A model generated the notes under the pieces. That model made no database searches, was not told where the DNA came from, and was given only the letters and a program-made list of their open reading frames with translations. DNA of 64,000 bases from a virus, in IMG/VR virus record IMGVR_UViG_3300044628_001312, positions 1-64,000 of that record. The stretch is one strand, 5' to 3'. Position numbers and translations under genes: made by a program. Of this stretch, positions 34,196 through 42,593 are shown one piece after another (the stretch's first letter is position 1; each line of letters starts with the position of its first letter).

Positions 34196-34613
34196 TTACC
34201 TGATTCTCCGATCTTTTAACGGTTGTATTGTAACCAATAATTCCGCCCATCGGCTCTGTAATTGGAGTAACTCCCATTACTTCAAATACTGTTGGCGTGT
34301 TGCTTGGAAAGTTAATCTCTTCCCAAATAACAGTTCCGTCTAAATTTCTAATGTTTGTAACCTTTTCGTTAAATACTAATTTGGATGTAGTTCTTATTTG
34401 AATCATCTGCTCATTAACATATTTGTTTGAAAAGGTCTGCTTGTCTCCAGATCTGCTGGCTGTAGAATTACTAATAGTTCCTTTTGCGCTGCATGCAACT
34501 GTTCTATTAAATTGCCAGTCTTTCTTTAAAGATCCCGTCGCTGGGTCCTGTGTTTCAAATTGCCTATATACATCAATAAGCATTGGAAGAACGGAGTCGA
34601 CAAGATCATACAT
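34185..34613 (-). CDS. Head closure / head-tail stopper-like protein
   Basis: The 142-residue protein starts MYDLVDSVLPMLIDVYRQFETQDPATGSLKKDW (read in parts). It has a small beta domain with CSAKGTISNSTASRSGD and the strand VTNIRNLDGTVIWEE. The ending VFEVMGVTPITEPMGGIIGYNTTVKRS is common to head-tail stopper proteins, which have a 'y-V-gv-P' pattern. It overlaps the adaptor gene start (TAATG) and the gp10-like gene by 11 nt. It is placed as the second ring below the portal. Confidence 0.58.
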   Translation of the reverse strand: MYDLVDSVLPMLIDVYRQFETQDPATGSLKKDWQFNRTVACSAKGTISNSTASRSGDKQTFSNKYVNEQMIQIRTTSKLVFNEKVTNIRNLDGTVIWEEINFPSNTPTVFEVMGVTPITEPMGGIIGYNTTVKRSENQVIGQ

Positions 34614-35599
34614 TAGATAAGGACCATTTGAGATATAACATGTGGAGCAAGCAATTGATCTGCATATAGATTGCCAGTTCCTTTTGATGCTGAGCTGTTA
34701 TATTCAAAACTCCAGTCAAATGTCTTAATGGATTTAATGTACTTATTTCTCCAGACTTTGTCCTTTGAGAAATAGTCTTTCATTAGTTCAACTGTTGCCA
34801 TCTGCACTTGAGCGGGAACTAAATCCCATCCAAATTCGCCAACGATCTTATACTTAACGTTCTTAGAAAAGACTCCATTATATGTATCATTAATTGTTGG
34901 AGGAACTAAACCATTTGCAACATATACTGAATTGTCTAATAGGTTTACTCTATTAACTCTTATTCCAAAACCTGTTTCTGAAACAATTGGGTCATATAGC
35001 CAGTTGTTTACCTTTGGTGTAGCAAGGTTATCTACAAGAAGTATATCGTTAGAATAAATCTGGTATATCCGATTTATTTTAGATGATAGGGGTAGAGTAT
35101 CTGATTCGTCTCCGTATATAATCTTTGTGTCTGGATACAGGTAGAATTCTTGCTGAGTGTATTCTTCAATTAATTTTCTTGCATATCTCTCAGCCATCTG
35201 GAGGTCTGAGTATGTCTTGTAGTTAGGATCACTTGGATCCGACCCAAAGTTTAATTCATCTATTTGCTCATTGATAGAAACGTATGGGGTTACAACATTC
35301 ACATAAGTTGTATGAGTTCCCACTGTTGATCCAGCTACTGCGTATTCCCAGACGAGCTTTAGCTTTCTGGGATATGCAGAATAGGAAAACGGTAGCACAA
35401 CTTGATATGTGCCGACATCTGTTTCAACGGCTGTTCCTGTTAGAGTAAGTAATAAATTGGTAGAAGATATAACGTTAGCAGGGTTTTGAGTAATGTCATA
35501 AACCTTTGCCGTTACGTTACCCGTAGGGGATGCTAATTCACCCTCCCAGTAGATCTTTGTTCTGATCGGTGAATTGCTGTTTACATATATCTCTGCCAT
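34613..35599 (-). CDS. Head-tail adaptor protein with N-terminal Ig-like domain
   Basis: The 328-residue protein has a beta-rich first part (about 1-110; RTKIYWEGELASPTGNVTAKVYD, GTYQVVLPFSYSAYPRKLKLVWEY read in parts) that looks like an Ig-type domain. The second part is the adaptor. YSDLQMAERYARKLIEEYTQQEFYLYP has the 'A-r-iie-yt-r-f' helix of HK97 gp6-like connectors, and VQMATVELMKDYFSKDKVWRNKYIKSIKT is its final helix set. It binds below the portal. The N-terminal domain is an added decoration compared with usual gp6 (about 110 residues). Confidence 0.68.
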   Translation of the reverse strand: MAEIYVNSNSPIRTKIYWEGELASPTGNVTAKVYDITQNPANVISSTNLLLTLTGTAVETDVGTYQVVLPFSYSAYPRKLKLVWEYAVAGSTVGTHTTYVNVVTPYVSINEQIDELNFGSDPSDPNYKTYSDLQMAERYARKLIEEYTQQEFYLYPDTKIIYGDESDTLPLSSKINRIYQIYSNDILLVDNLATPKVNNWLYDPIVSETGFGIRVNRVNLLDNSVYVANGLVPPTINDTYNGVFSKNVKYKIVGEFGWDLVPAQVQMATVELMKDYFSKDKVWRNKYIKSIKTFDWSFEYNSSASKGTGNLYADQLLAPHVISQMVLI

Positions 35600-35613
35600 T
35601 TTATAAGCTTAGA

Positions 35614-36021
35614 TTAGTTGTAATACTCCTGAACTTCCTTTGGAGTTGCTAATCTAAAGCCCTCCTCCTTATCAAAAATTTCTTGAGCATTTTCTTCTGT
35701 CATTGCAATAAAAGGGTGCTCTTTTGTAAATGTAAATCCAATGATATCGTATCTGAAGTTTTCTCTAGTCATTCGAACTAGAACCGTATCTTCTGGCTGA
35801 GCATCTAGGCTAAATCTAGGAAGAATCTCTTCTGCGTCTTCGTTAAATTCATCTGTTGCGTCTTCGATATCTTTAATAGTTTTTTGATAGACAGACCATG
35901 TAACTCCCTCTTCTGCAAGGGCGGCAACGATATCTGCCTTACTCTTAATTCCATCAGTATCAACTGCAAAGTCCTCTGCAATTTTTCTGAGTTCTGCGAC
36001 CTTCAATGTCTCAAATGACAT
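35614..36021 (-). CDS. Small protein with SAP/HeH-like N terminus
   Basis: The 135-residue protein begins FETLKVAELRKIAEDFAVDTDG and IKSKADIVAALAEEGVTW. This is a helix-extended-helix motif of the SAP/LEM-like kind ('l-eLr-iAe--gi---g-kka-li-al'), which often occurs in phage head-tail proteins. The rest is acidic, then beta-rich (DTVLVRMTRENFRYDIIGFTFTKEHPFIAMTEENAQEIF), like a capsid-associated decoration or gpFII-like part. It comes after the major capsid gene and its terminator, with AGGAG before ATG. Function is inferred from position. Confidence 0.6.
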   Translation of the reverse strand: MSFETLKVAELRKIAEDFAVDTDGIKSKADIVAALAEEGVTWSVYQKTIKDIEDATDEFNEDAEEILPRFSLDAQPEDTVLVRMTRENFRYDIIGFTFTKEHPFIAMTEENAQEIFDKEEGFRLATPKEVQEYYN

Positions 36022-36046
36022 ATTATCTCCTTTGTTAGGTTCTTCA

Positions 36047-36076
36047 ATTATAGCATTGATAAATTAAAATGAAAAG
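36047..36076 (-). promoter_or_regulatory. Candidate promoter for head-tail connector genes
   Basis: A consensus TATAAT (36047-36052) lies 18 nt behind TTTTCA (36071-36076), right after the capsid terminator and about 25 nt before the next start codon. The -35 overlaps the terminator's U tract. Confidence 0.4.
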
Positions 36077-36098
36077 CCCCTAAAATTAATTAGGGGCC
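36073..36098 (-). terminator. Intrinsic terminator after the major capsid gene
   Basis: The minus-strand RNA folds into an 8-bp stem GCCCCTAA / TTAGGGGC with a TTAATT loop, followed by UUUUCAUUUU. It lies 25 nt behind the capsid stop codon. Confidence 0.8.
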
Positions 36099-36123
36099 TT
36101 TCGAGGGTTTTATCTTAAATTAA

Positions 36124-37173
36124 TTAAGAAGCAACCTTAACGTTCTTTACAACTACCCAAGCGTCTGCCTGCTCGATTTGAACTCCAACACGAGTATACA
36201 TTGTGTACTCGATTGTGTCCTTACGTGGCTGGAAGAAGCGGTAAACGGTTACGTCACGCTTGATACCAATAACTACGTTATTTGGGAATGTCAAGTGGAT
36301 ATCTCCGTGTGAACCTGTTGGTGTTGCGTATGTACCAGTCTGTGTTTCATTAAGAAGTGGAACTTCAACAATCGGAATACCGAATGCGAATGGTGCCACG
36401 TATCCTGCTGGTCCACCTAGTGGTGCAACTCCACCACGGATAACGCTTGAAGCGATATCTTGTGGAATTGTTTGGTTTGTTCCAATGCTGTTAGCATATA
36501 GGAAATCCTGAATCAAGTTTGATCCAGCAAGGAAGCGAAGGTCTCCACGACGTTGCTTGTACTTACGTGGCATAGCCTTAAGTGCCTTGTTGAATACTTC
36601 ACGTGATACTGCGGCTCCTGCTGCGTCTACGACACGGCCTGATGCCTTTGCCTTCTTTACAACGCCATCGAATGACTTGTAAAGACCGTCTGCTGTTAGA
36701 AGTGTGTCACCGTTAAGAATAACATCTTCGATGTCATTTCCTGCTTGTGTTGCCATCAAACGTGCAATGTGATCTTCTAGATCTGCACCTTCGATGTTAT
36801 CTTCTAGAGACTCTGTTGAAAGCTCCCAGTCCATGCGGAGTTTCTTTGTTGTTAAAGAGATTTTTGAGAAAGTTACTGGTGCATTTACACCAGTGTTGTC
36901 TGCCTCGGTTGCAAGCTTCATAAGCTTCTCACCAACGGACATACGGTCAATCTCGGCTGTGTCTGACTTCATACGAACTGTACGTGCGACCTTACCGATA
37001 ACGGTTGCGTCGAACATATAATCAAGGAAGCGAGCAGACTGCTCTGGGTTGAGTAGTCCACCGTTGCCATTTTCAGACGCTACGTGTACTCCTGTTCCAC
37101 CAGTTGCTGAACCGAATCCTGTTGATACCTGAGTACCAGCTGCTACGGCCTTTTCTAATGTTTCATTGCTCAT
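36124..37173 (-). CDS. Major capsid protein (HK97 fold)
   Basis: 349 residues. After a short variable N terminus come GGLLNPEQSARFLDYMFDATVIGKV and AEIDRMSVGEKLMKLATEAD, the N-arm/E-loop zone. LRMDWELSTESLEDNIEGADLEDHIARLMATQAGNDIEDVILNGD (read in parts) is the typical long spine helix of phage_capsid family proteins. A-domain strands follow (DLRFLAGSNLIQDFLYANS, PLGGPAGYVAPFAFGIPIVEVPLL, VVIGIKRDVTVYRFFQPRKDTIEYTMYTRVGVQ, in parts). It is directly behind the protease/scaffold gene. It forms the icosahedral shell. No separate delta domain is seen because the scaffold is encoded in the gene before. Confidence 0.9.
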   Translation of the reverse strand: MSNETLEKAVAAGTQVSTGFGSATGGTGVHVASENGNGGLLNPEQSARFLDYMFDATVIGKVARTVRMKSDTAEIDRMSVGEKLMKLATEADNTGVNAPVTFSKISLTTKKLRMDWELSTESLEDNIEGADLEDHIARLMATQAGNDIEDVILNGDTLLTADGLYKSFDGVVKKAKASGRVVDAAGAAVSREVFNKALKAMPRKYKQRRGDLRFLAGSNLIQDFLYANSIGTNQTIPQDIASSVIRGGVAPLGGPAGYVAPFAFGIPIVEVPLLNETQTGTYATPTGSHGDIHLTFPNNVVIGIKRDVTVYRFFQPRKDTIEYTMYTRVGVQIEQADAWVVVKNVKVAS

Positions 37174-37186
37174 TTTTATACCTACC

Positions 37187-37750
37187 TTAGTTGAATATTT
37201 CGTTTACGGAACCGAGGAAAGAACCGTTCCATTTAGATTTTTTGATTGTTGTTGCTTCTTCTGATCGGCCAAGATCTGAAGACTTCTTAAATGCAGTCTC
37301 TGATTCTACTGCGTCGACACGCTTTTGTACACCATCAATCGTGCTCTTGATGTTATTTACAGCGCTTGAAAGTGCTGTGTGTTGTTCTGCCAACTCTGAA
37401 ATTCTAGCATCTACGCTCTTGCTGAAAGCTTCAACAGTCGTTTGGATTGTTGTTACTTGTGCTGCATTTGCTTCAGATGCCTTGTTTAGAGTTTCTGAGA
37501 AAAAGCCTTTTAGATCGCCTAACATCTTCGCAAAATCAGGTTCATCAACCTTATCTTCTGATACTTCGGCTGCTTTTTCCAGAGTCTCGGCAGGAACGTC
37601 TTCTGCTACTGCTTCTGCAGGAGCTTCAGCTGGAGCTGCATCATCTGCAACTACTGCTGTATCTTCAACGGCTGCTTCTTCTGCTACTGCTTCGGCTGGT
37701 GCCTCTACTGCAACATCTTCGACAACTACGTTTTCTGTATTATCTGACAT
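37187..37750 (-). CDS. Nested scaffold gene (internal start in the protease gene)
   Basis: Inside the protease gene, in the same frame, ATG 37750 has a perfect AGGAGG (37758-37763) exactly 7 nt upstream. It would yield a separate 187-residue protein. The product begins MSDNTENVVVEDV, runs through Ala/Glu/Pro-rich acidic sequence (VAEEAAVEDTAVVADD), and ends in a coiled coil (FSETLNKASEANAAQVTT and AEQHTALSSAVNNIKSTIDGVQKR). Acidic plus coiled coil is what phage scaffolding proteins look like. The arrangement parallels lambda C/Nu3. It lies just before the major capsid gene. Existence of the separate product is inferred from the ribosome site. Confidence 0.68.
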   Translation of the reverse strand: MSDNTENVVVEDVAVEAPAEAVAEEAAVEDTAVVADDAAPAEAPAEAVAEDVPAETLEKAAEVSEDKVDEPDFAKMLGDLKGFFSETLNKASEANAAQVTTIQTTVEAFSKSVDARISELAEQHTALSSAVNNIKSTIDGVQKRVDAVESETAFKKSSDLGRSEEATTIKKSKWNGSFLGSVNEIFN

Positions 37751-38539
37751 TTCATTACCTCCTTCTGCGTTTGCCTGTTTTGCAATTGTTTGTGTTTCAG
37801 GCAACGTAAATCTTGAATGCTTATATGCATCAAGAATCTTATCTATCTCTTTTGCTTTATTAACGTCTGAGCTTTCAACCCATCCTATTAATTCTGCTGG
37901 CTTTCCAGATACTGGAGAGTCGTATGTTTTATCTGTTGAGATAAAAACAGAATCACTGTCTGCACAGTAAAATATGTTTTCAGTTACTACACCTACTGCA
38001 ATTCCCTTAGCAATGTATTGTCCATTTACTTTCTGAATAGAAAGAATGTTACAAAGTTCATTTGCTGGTGAATCAACAATAGAAAGTTCAATTAGTTCAT
38101 AGTTCTTAATAAATCTTACGGTCTTACCGTTTGCCTTGTTAACTTCATTGTCTGACTCAAGAATCTTTCCGCCGATTGAGAATCCAGATAGAGTTCCGTC
38201 TAGAACTTTCTCCCAGGTGTCTTGTGCGCCCTTTGAGATGTATGCATCTACATACACTCCGTTGAAGAACTCTTTTGACTTTGGATCATAAAAAGTTTCT
38301 GGCTTAAATGAAACCATCTTTCCTACCGCATTTGATCCGTGCATTTCACGAATATTCCCACGGAAATTTTCGAATGCCTTGAGACTTGATTCTGCTGTTA
38401 CAACATCACCAGTCTGATCAACATTGTCTAGGGTTGCGAATCCAGATACGGTTCTCTTTTCACGGTTAACTTTAGTAAAAGGAACCGACAAATTAATAAC
38501 GTTGCCGTTACTGGTCCATAAAGACTTTTCAATGTTCAT
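37187..38539 (-). CDS. Prohead protease fused to scaffold domain
   Basis: 450 residues. The first about 170 residues are an HK97-type prohead protease: VSGFATLDNVDQTGDVV, REMHGSNAVGKM with His67, VDAYISKGAQDTWEKVLDGTLSGFSIGG with Ser121 (read in parts), and YELIELSIVDSPAN. His and Ser form the catalytic dyad. A further small beta-alpha domain (about 185-250) precedes an Ala/Glu/Pro-rich acidic segment (about 265-320) and C-terminal coiled coil, together a scaffold. A strong internal start produces the scaffold alone. The protease cleaves scaffold and capsid arms during maturation. Location between portal and capsid is standard. Confidence 0.85.
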   Translation of the reverse strand: MNIEKSLWTSNGNVINLSVPFTKVNREKRTVSGFATLDNVDQTGDVVTAESSLKAFENFRGNIREMHGSNAVGKMVSFKPETFYDPKSKEFFNGVYVDAYISKGAQDTWEKVLDGTLSGFSIGGKILESDNEVNKANGKTVRFIKNYELIELSIVDSPANELCNILSIQKVNGQYIAKGIAVGVVTENIFYCADSDSVFISTDKTYDSPVSGKPAELIGWVESSDVNKAKEIDKILDAYKHSRFTLPETQTIAKQANAEGGNEMSDNTENVVVEDVAVEAPAEAVAEEAAVEDTAVVADDAAPAEAPAEAVAEDVPAETLEKAAEVSEDKVDEPDFAKMLGDLKGFFSETLNKASEANAAQVTTIQTTVEAFSKSVDARISELAEQHTALSSAVNNIKSTIDGVQKRVDAVESETAFKKSSDLGRSEEATTIKKSKWNGSFLGSVNEIFN

Positions 38540-38546
38540 ATGCTTA

Positions 38547-38575
38547 ATTTTATAGTGTTATAGACTATAAAGCAA
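38547..38575 (-). promoter_or_regulatory. Candidate promoter for protease, scaffold and capsid genes
   Basis: TTGCTT (38570-38575) is followed after 17 nt by TAAAAT (38547-38552), in the 53-nt gap behind the portal gene and right before the protease start. It resembles the TTGCTC element at 31995-32000. Confidence 0.42.
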
Positions 38576-38592
38576 ATAACAGTTGAGTGGAC

Positions 38593-40176
38593 TTAGTCGA
38601 CCCGTCTTCCTTCGCCTTTGGCATTTCGGCCTTCTCCCACTTTATCTGAGGAGGATGCGGATCTTTCGGAATCTCGGGCCCTGGTTTTCCCAGCGGTTGC
38701 TTTTTGATCAGCAGCCTCTTGGGGCTTTAATTCAACCATTTTATCTCCGCCTTCAACAGGTATCATTCCTTTTCTAATTCTAACTTCATTTGGAGTAATT
38801 ACCTGCATTCTTAAATATCTTTCATCTATTTGAGATTGAGTGTCTTCATCAGTTAAAGTTAATTCATTAAACTTTAAAGTCAAGGCATCTGTTTTTTCAT
38901 CAAATATTGCATTAATTTTTTTCTCCAGGGTCATTTGAGCTGGTCGGCAAACCTGCTCTTTAAATGTCTTATCAGCATCTCTGGCTACCGCTAAATTAAC
39001 CCCCTCTGGAGTTCCTATTTTATTAATTGGAACACGGTGGGCAAGTAGAATTTCGTCTCTATTTGATTTACGATATTTCTCAAATGATCCTTCTTGATTA
39101 CCCGCTTCAATAGGCTCCATTTTAAATTCAACTTTTGAGTCTGGGCTATCTGCTGGAAGTGGAACATATAGGGATCTGTGATTCTTTCCCTTTAATCCAA
39201 CTTGGAAAAATTCAAGCAATTTTCTTTCTGACTCTGGAGAAAGCTTTGCTCCCTTAACTGTAATAATATATCTTGGGACCGCTTTGTTTTCAAAGTAGTC
39301 TAGATTGTAACGGCCAGATAATTCATTTCCAGCAAGGGCTACCTGTGCTGCAATGATGTCTGGAATTCCATAATAGTTATTCATTGGTGTGTACTTCTTA
39401 AAATGAATAATTTCATTTGGGCGATCTTCTTGACCAGCGATTGGGTTCTCTGTTTCATTCTCGCCGAAGTTATTAAAGAATACAGCCTTGCCATACAGCA
39501 GCTGAATGAAGCCATCTCTAAGTCTGCGAACACGCATTGTCTTTGCTGGGATATGCCCAATGTACCCAATGTCTCCGCCTGTTGTTCTTCCTATTTCAAG
39601 GTAACCGTTTCCTGTTGCTTCAAGATCTGTGTAAACCTTAATTAATGTTTGTGTAAATGTATCTTCAGTATTCGTTGTATCTAGCCAAGCGTGTAGATCT
39701 TGACGAAGCTTATTTAGCTTTCTACGTGCCCTCTCAAGCTGTTTGTCATCTGTTATTGAATCAAAGGCATCATTTGTTTTCTTTGTTTCAATAAAGTCAT
39801 AACCTAGGCCAACAATATTGGCAACCTTTGCATTAATTGCTGCATAGTTATATGTTGAAATTTCATAAATCTTTGAAAGATACTCTTGGTTGTATGGAGG
39901 CTCAATAAGATCAAACATAGCGTATCCGCTAATTGCTTGTGCCAATAGGTTTTGTTGTGTTCCAGTATCTTCAATGCCTGAGAATGATTTAGAAAACTCT
40001 CTATTAATTCTACGCTTAAATGATGACCCGAGACCTCTAAGCTTTTTGATGTCTTCTAGGCCTATTGCAAACGGGTCGTTGTTTTTTTCATCCTTTTTAA
40101 AAGAAAACCAATCCGCTGTATTTGATATGTCGATAATGTTTTCTGAATTATCTTCACCGAGAAATTCTACTGTCAT
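38593..40176 (-). CDS. Portal protein
   Basis: The 527-residue protein is a siphovirus portal of the PBSX-like kind. N-terminal part: PYNQEYLSKIYEISTYNYAAINAKV and LGYDFIE. Central: DLEATGNGYLEIGRT, IGHIPAKTMRVRRL and YFNNFGE-like strands, then FKKYTPMNNYYGIPDIIAAQVALAGNEL, which carries the well-known 'YGIPD' motif. C-terminal: GSFEKYRKSNRDEILLAHRVP and a helix with GVNLAVARDADKTFKEQV, followed by a basic tail. It forms the dodecameric ring for DNA passage. It overlaps the preceding small gene (ATGA). The C-terminal Ser/Arg/Lys-rich tail is disordered. Confidence 0.88.
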   Translation of the reverse strand: MTVEFLGEDNSENIIDISNTADWFSFKKDEKNNDPFAIGLEDIKKLRGLGSSFKRRINREFSKSFSGIEDTGTQQNLLAQAISGYAMFDLIEPPYNQEYLSKIYEISTYNYAAINAKVANIVGLGYDFIETKKTNDAFDSITDDKQLERARRKLNKLRQDLHAWLDTTNTEDTFTQTLIKVYTDLEATGNGYLEIGRTTGGDIGYIGHIPAKTMRVRRLRDGFIQLLYGKAVFFNNFGENETENPIAGQEDRPNEIIHFKKYTPMNNYYGIPDIIAAQVALAGNELSGRYNLDYFENKAVPRYIITVKGAKLSPESERKLLEFFQVGLKGKNHRSLYVPLPADSPDSKVEFKMEPIEAGNQEGSFEKYRKSNRDEILLAHRVPINKIGTPEGVNLAVARDADKTFKEQVCRPAQMTLEKKINAIFDEKTDALTLKFNELTLTDEDTQSQIDERYLRMQVITPNEVRIRKGMIPVEGGDKMVELKPQEAADQKATAGKTRARDSERSASSSDKVGEGRNAKGEGRRVD

Positions 40177-40520
40177 CTTAAACCACCTATTTTTTTCATT
40201 TCGTCTTTATAGTTTCCGATATCATATGGATCAGGAACTAGTCCCCAGTCAAGTCTTTGCTTTTGATGCTGGAATTCTTCGTCGTCAATCTTTCTTCTTG
40301 CTGAAAGAAATTTAGGCCCGCCCTCATATATGCCAAATGAGCGAACTTCTCTAGCCAAAGCATCGATGTTGGATCTATTTCCTTTTTTGGACGTGACTGA
40401 AAGAAAGTTCCCATCGTCGTCTCCAATCCATCTACCGTCAGGCATCTCCCATACGTATATGCCTAGAATCGATTCTTCTTCATTAATGTTATATTTAGCT
40501 TTATTAATATCCATAGACAT
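40173..40520 (-). CDS. Small conserved-looking protein coupled to portal
   Basis: The 115-residue protein has an N-terminal beta-hairpin-like region (ILGIYVWEMPDGRWIGDDDGNFLSV). It continues with a helix (IDALAREVRSFGI) and a polar end rich in Lys/Asp (RRKIDDEEFQHQKQRLDWGLVPDPYDIGNYKDEMKK read in parts). The 4-nt overlap with the portal start indicates translational coupling. Similar short proteins often precede portal genes in actinophages as I recall. The role is unknown. A weak TAGACT-17-TATGAT element precedes it. Confidence 0.6.
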   Translation of the reverse strand: MSMDINKAKYNINEEESILGIYVWEMPDGRWIGDDDGNFLSVTSKKGNRSNIDALAREVRSFGIYEGGPKFLSARRKIDDEEFQHQKQRLDWGLVPDPYDIGNYKDEMKKIGGLR

Positions 40521-40576
40521 AAATCATACCATTATTCTGTGCTAAAGTCTAGAGTTTGCACAAGAGGTGGACAAAA

Positions 40577-42376
40577 TTATAGGCTAACTGACTCTGGCTC
40601 TACCACAGTTATAAAGAACGGGGTCAAATCTTCACCTAGGGCGGACTCTTCAATTCCAAAAGCGGTGTCATTTATTTGATTTACGATATTTCCCGTATAT
40701 AGCAAGTAGTGATTAAGCTTAGAAGATAGCGGTAATGCATTTTCATATACGGCAAGATTGTTATACATATGCCCAGATCCAGACTTGGAGTCATTTTGAT
40801 TTTGATTAAACTTAAGGTTGCTGTCTGCCGATGTAAATTCAATGATTATATGGTGAGGCGTATTTACAGCCATGAAGTCCCATACGTTTACTGCGGATGT
40901 CCTATTTATACCATTTACATAGATTGAGGATATTCCTGCTTTTGTTATGACCCCCGCATTATTCCACTCGTACCGACTGGCTAATCCGCTCACTAAAACA
41001 TTGTCGTCGTACTGAGGGGTAAATATAACTTCTACTGTTGAAATTGCTGGGACGTTATTTAAAGAAAATCCGTGTCCGTCATACATAGTAAGACCATTGT
41101 TTTTATTATATGACAACGTCTTGCTATTTGTCTTTGGCAAAGAATAGTCATAATTCGAAGATATATAATATCCAGAATTGTCGCTGTAGAAATTCTTTGA
41201 ACCGTAAAAAGCAATGTCTAGGGATTTTAAAATCGGTAGATATCTGGTGGCATCGTCAGATGATAAAGTTACCCTTAGATAAATAATATCTGAAATTTGA
41301 TTATCGTTTTTATTAAAGTATGGCAATGGCGATCCATTTGTGCAAGTTCTCCATGTTATGTTGTCTATGCTTGCCTCTACTAAAATTCCTTTTACGTCAT
41401 TTTCCCAGTGTATCTGTGAGCTAGTAATCCCTAGGTAATTTGGTACAATAAAATGATCTGTGAAAGAAAAAGACTTGGCCCCAACTGCCTCTGGAATATA
41501 TACAGAAGACTGATCACTTGATAAATACTGGCCATTAATATTTAGCTCGCTCCATAATTTTGATACAGGATATGTATATGAAAATTTGCGCTGCATAGAT
41601 TCTGTGTTCATGCTAAAAAGGTAACCGCCATCTATAGACGCTATTTGAGATACATTAACTTCCTTTGTACCCTCATTGTAATGACTTAAAATCTGAGAAG
41701 GTGATAAGGCATACCTATAAAATCCTACTGAGTCTATTACAAATTTTCCTGTAGAAGGACCACTTTTAAATGTTGCAATGTCATTTAAAAATTTATAATT
41801 ATCTACAGATGTGGTGTCAACCAAAATACCGTTGACATACAAAGACAAAAGATTGCTTTGGAATATACCTACTACATGAATTGCTTCAGAATTAGATACT
41901 GTATGTTCTGCCTTATTGGCACCTACTTGAAATATAATATTACCATTTTCATAGAATATTCCAGTGTCTGTAGCCGTGTCTCCCACAACTGTTGCAGTAG
42001 CATTATATGCTGGAAGCAAAACCCAGGCCTCTATTGAAAAAGTATTATCTTTATAATTTTTGTTTGCTATTCCTTTTGGGCTATAGGTAATTTCAGTAAG
42101 TGGCAACATTTCTGTTCCTCTTATTCCTCCCGCCACCAAGGGCATTATTTGCCTTAAAGATGTCGAAGAAGCAGATCCATTATTTAAGCTTCCAGAGTAG
42201 TCGTAAACAGAGATTCCACCTAATTGTGCATAAACTAATCCGCTATCTTTTAAATCTTGATATGTAGCAAACTGTGATAATAGCTCGGTGTAGTCTGCTA
42301 TTTGCCCAGACTCTACTTCATCTAATAAATAAAATGAGTTTGGAAAGTCGTTTAAGACTGTATTTTTGTATGACAT
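40577..42376 (-). CDS. Adhesion protein with two LamG/concanavalin-like domains
   Basis: The 599-residue protein carries an N-terminal strand region, then a LamG-type domain (about 100-245). It has NTFSIEAWVLLP, VHVVGIFQSNLLSLYVNGILVD and GKFVIDSVGFYRYALSPSQI: strand patterns and the 'sl-vNG-l' core. A middle beta region (260-430) with a discoidin-like TWRTCTNGSPLPY follows. A second sandwich (about 430-590; STVEVIFTPQYDDNVLVSG, SSIYVNGINRTSAVN, HHIIIEFTSADS) closes it. Such domains bind glycans, so it may decorate the head or fibres. It lies just upstream of the portal cluster, unusual for a tail adhesin. Confidence 0.7.
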   Translation of the reverse strand: MSYKNTVLNDFPNSFYLLDEVESGQIADYTELLSQFATYQDLKDSGLVYAQLGGISVYDYSGSLNNGSASSTSLRQIMPLVAGGIRGTEMLPLTEITYSPKGIANKNYKDNTFSIEAWVLLPAYNATATVVGDTATDTGIFYENGNIIFQVGANKAEHTVSNSEAIHVVGIFQSNLLSLYVNGILVDTTSVDNYKFLNDIATFKSGPSTGKFVIDSVGFYRYALSPSQILSHYNEGTKEVNVSQIASIDGGYLFSMNTESMQRKFSYTYPVSKLWSELNINGQYLSSDQSSVYIPEAVGAKSFSFTDHFIVPNYLGITSSQIHWENDVKGILVEASIDNITWRTCTNGSPLPYFNKNDNQISDIIYLRVTLSSDDATRYLPILKSLDIAFYGSKNFYSDNSGYYISSNYDYSLPKTNSKTLSYNKNNGLTMYDGHGFSLNNVPAISTVEVIFTPQYDDNVLVSGLASRYEWNNAGVITKAGISSIYVNGINRTSAVNVWDFMAVNTPHHIIIEFTSADSNLKFNQNQNDSKSGSGHMYNNLAVYENALPLSSKLNHYLLYTGNIVNQINDTAFGIEESALGEDLTPFFITVVEPESVSL

Positions 42377-42394
42377 TCCATCCTCCTTTTTAAA

Positions 42395-42592
42395 TTAAAG
42401 TGCTGCTATTTGTGTTTGCTTTTCAGCAATAAGTGTATTTAAAGTTGCAACAGTTGTATCGTCTGGATCAGACTTTGCATTTTCAGCGATAAGTCTTACT
42501 TCAAGTGTATACATCTGATACTCTAGGCTTCTAATTTCTGCTTTAGCAATTGCTGCTTTCTCGTCATTTGTTAGAACTGTGTATGTTGGCAT
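42395..42592 (-). CDS. 65-residue coiled-coil protein
   Basis: A short protein with helix-rich heptads (EKAAIAKAEIRSLEYQMYTLEVRLIAENAK) and a second helix (TVATLNTLIAEKQTQIAAL) joined by a DPDD turn. It has the form of an antiparallel helical hairpin. It lies between a LamG adhesin and another small coiled-coil gene, each with an adequate ribosome site. It could trimerise adjacent fibre parts. No family is recognised. Confidence 0.6.
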   Translation of the reverse strand: MPTYTVLTNDEKAAIAKAEIRSLEYQMYTLEVRLIAENAKSDPDDTTVATLNTLIAEKQTQIAAL

Positions 42593-42593
42593 T

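Noticed and set aside
37191-37970. Open frame of 259 residues on the plus strand
   Set aside because: It is antisense to the Ala/Glu-rich scaffold region; the biased codons keep the reverse frame open. It is Ser/Ala-rich with no domain.
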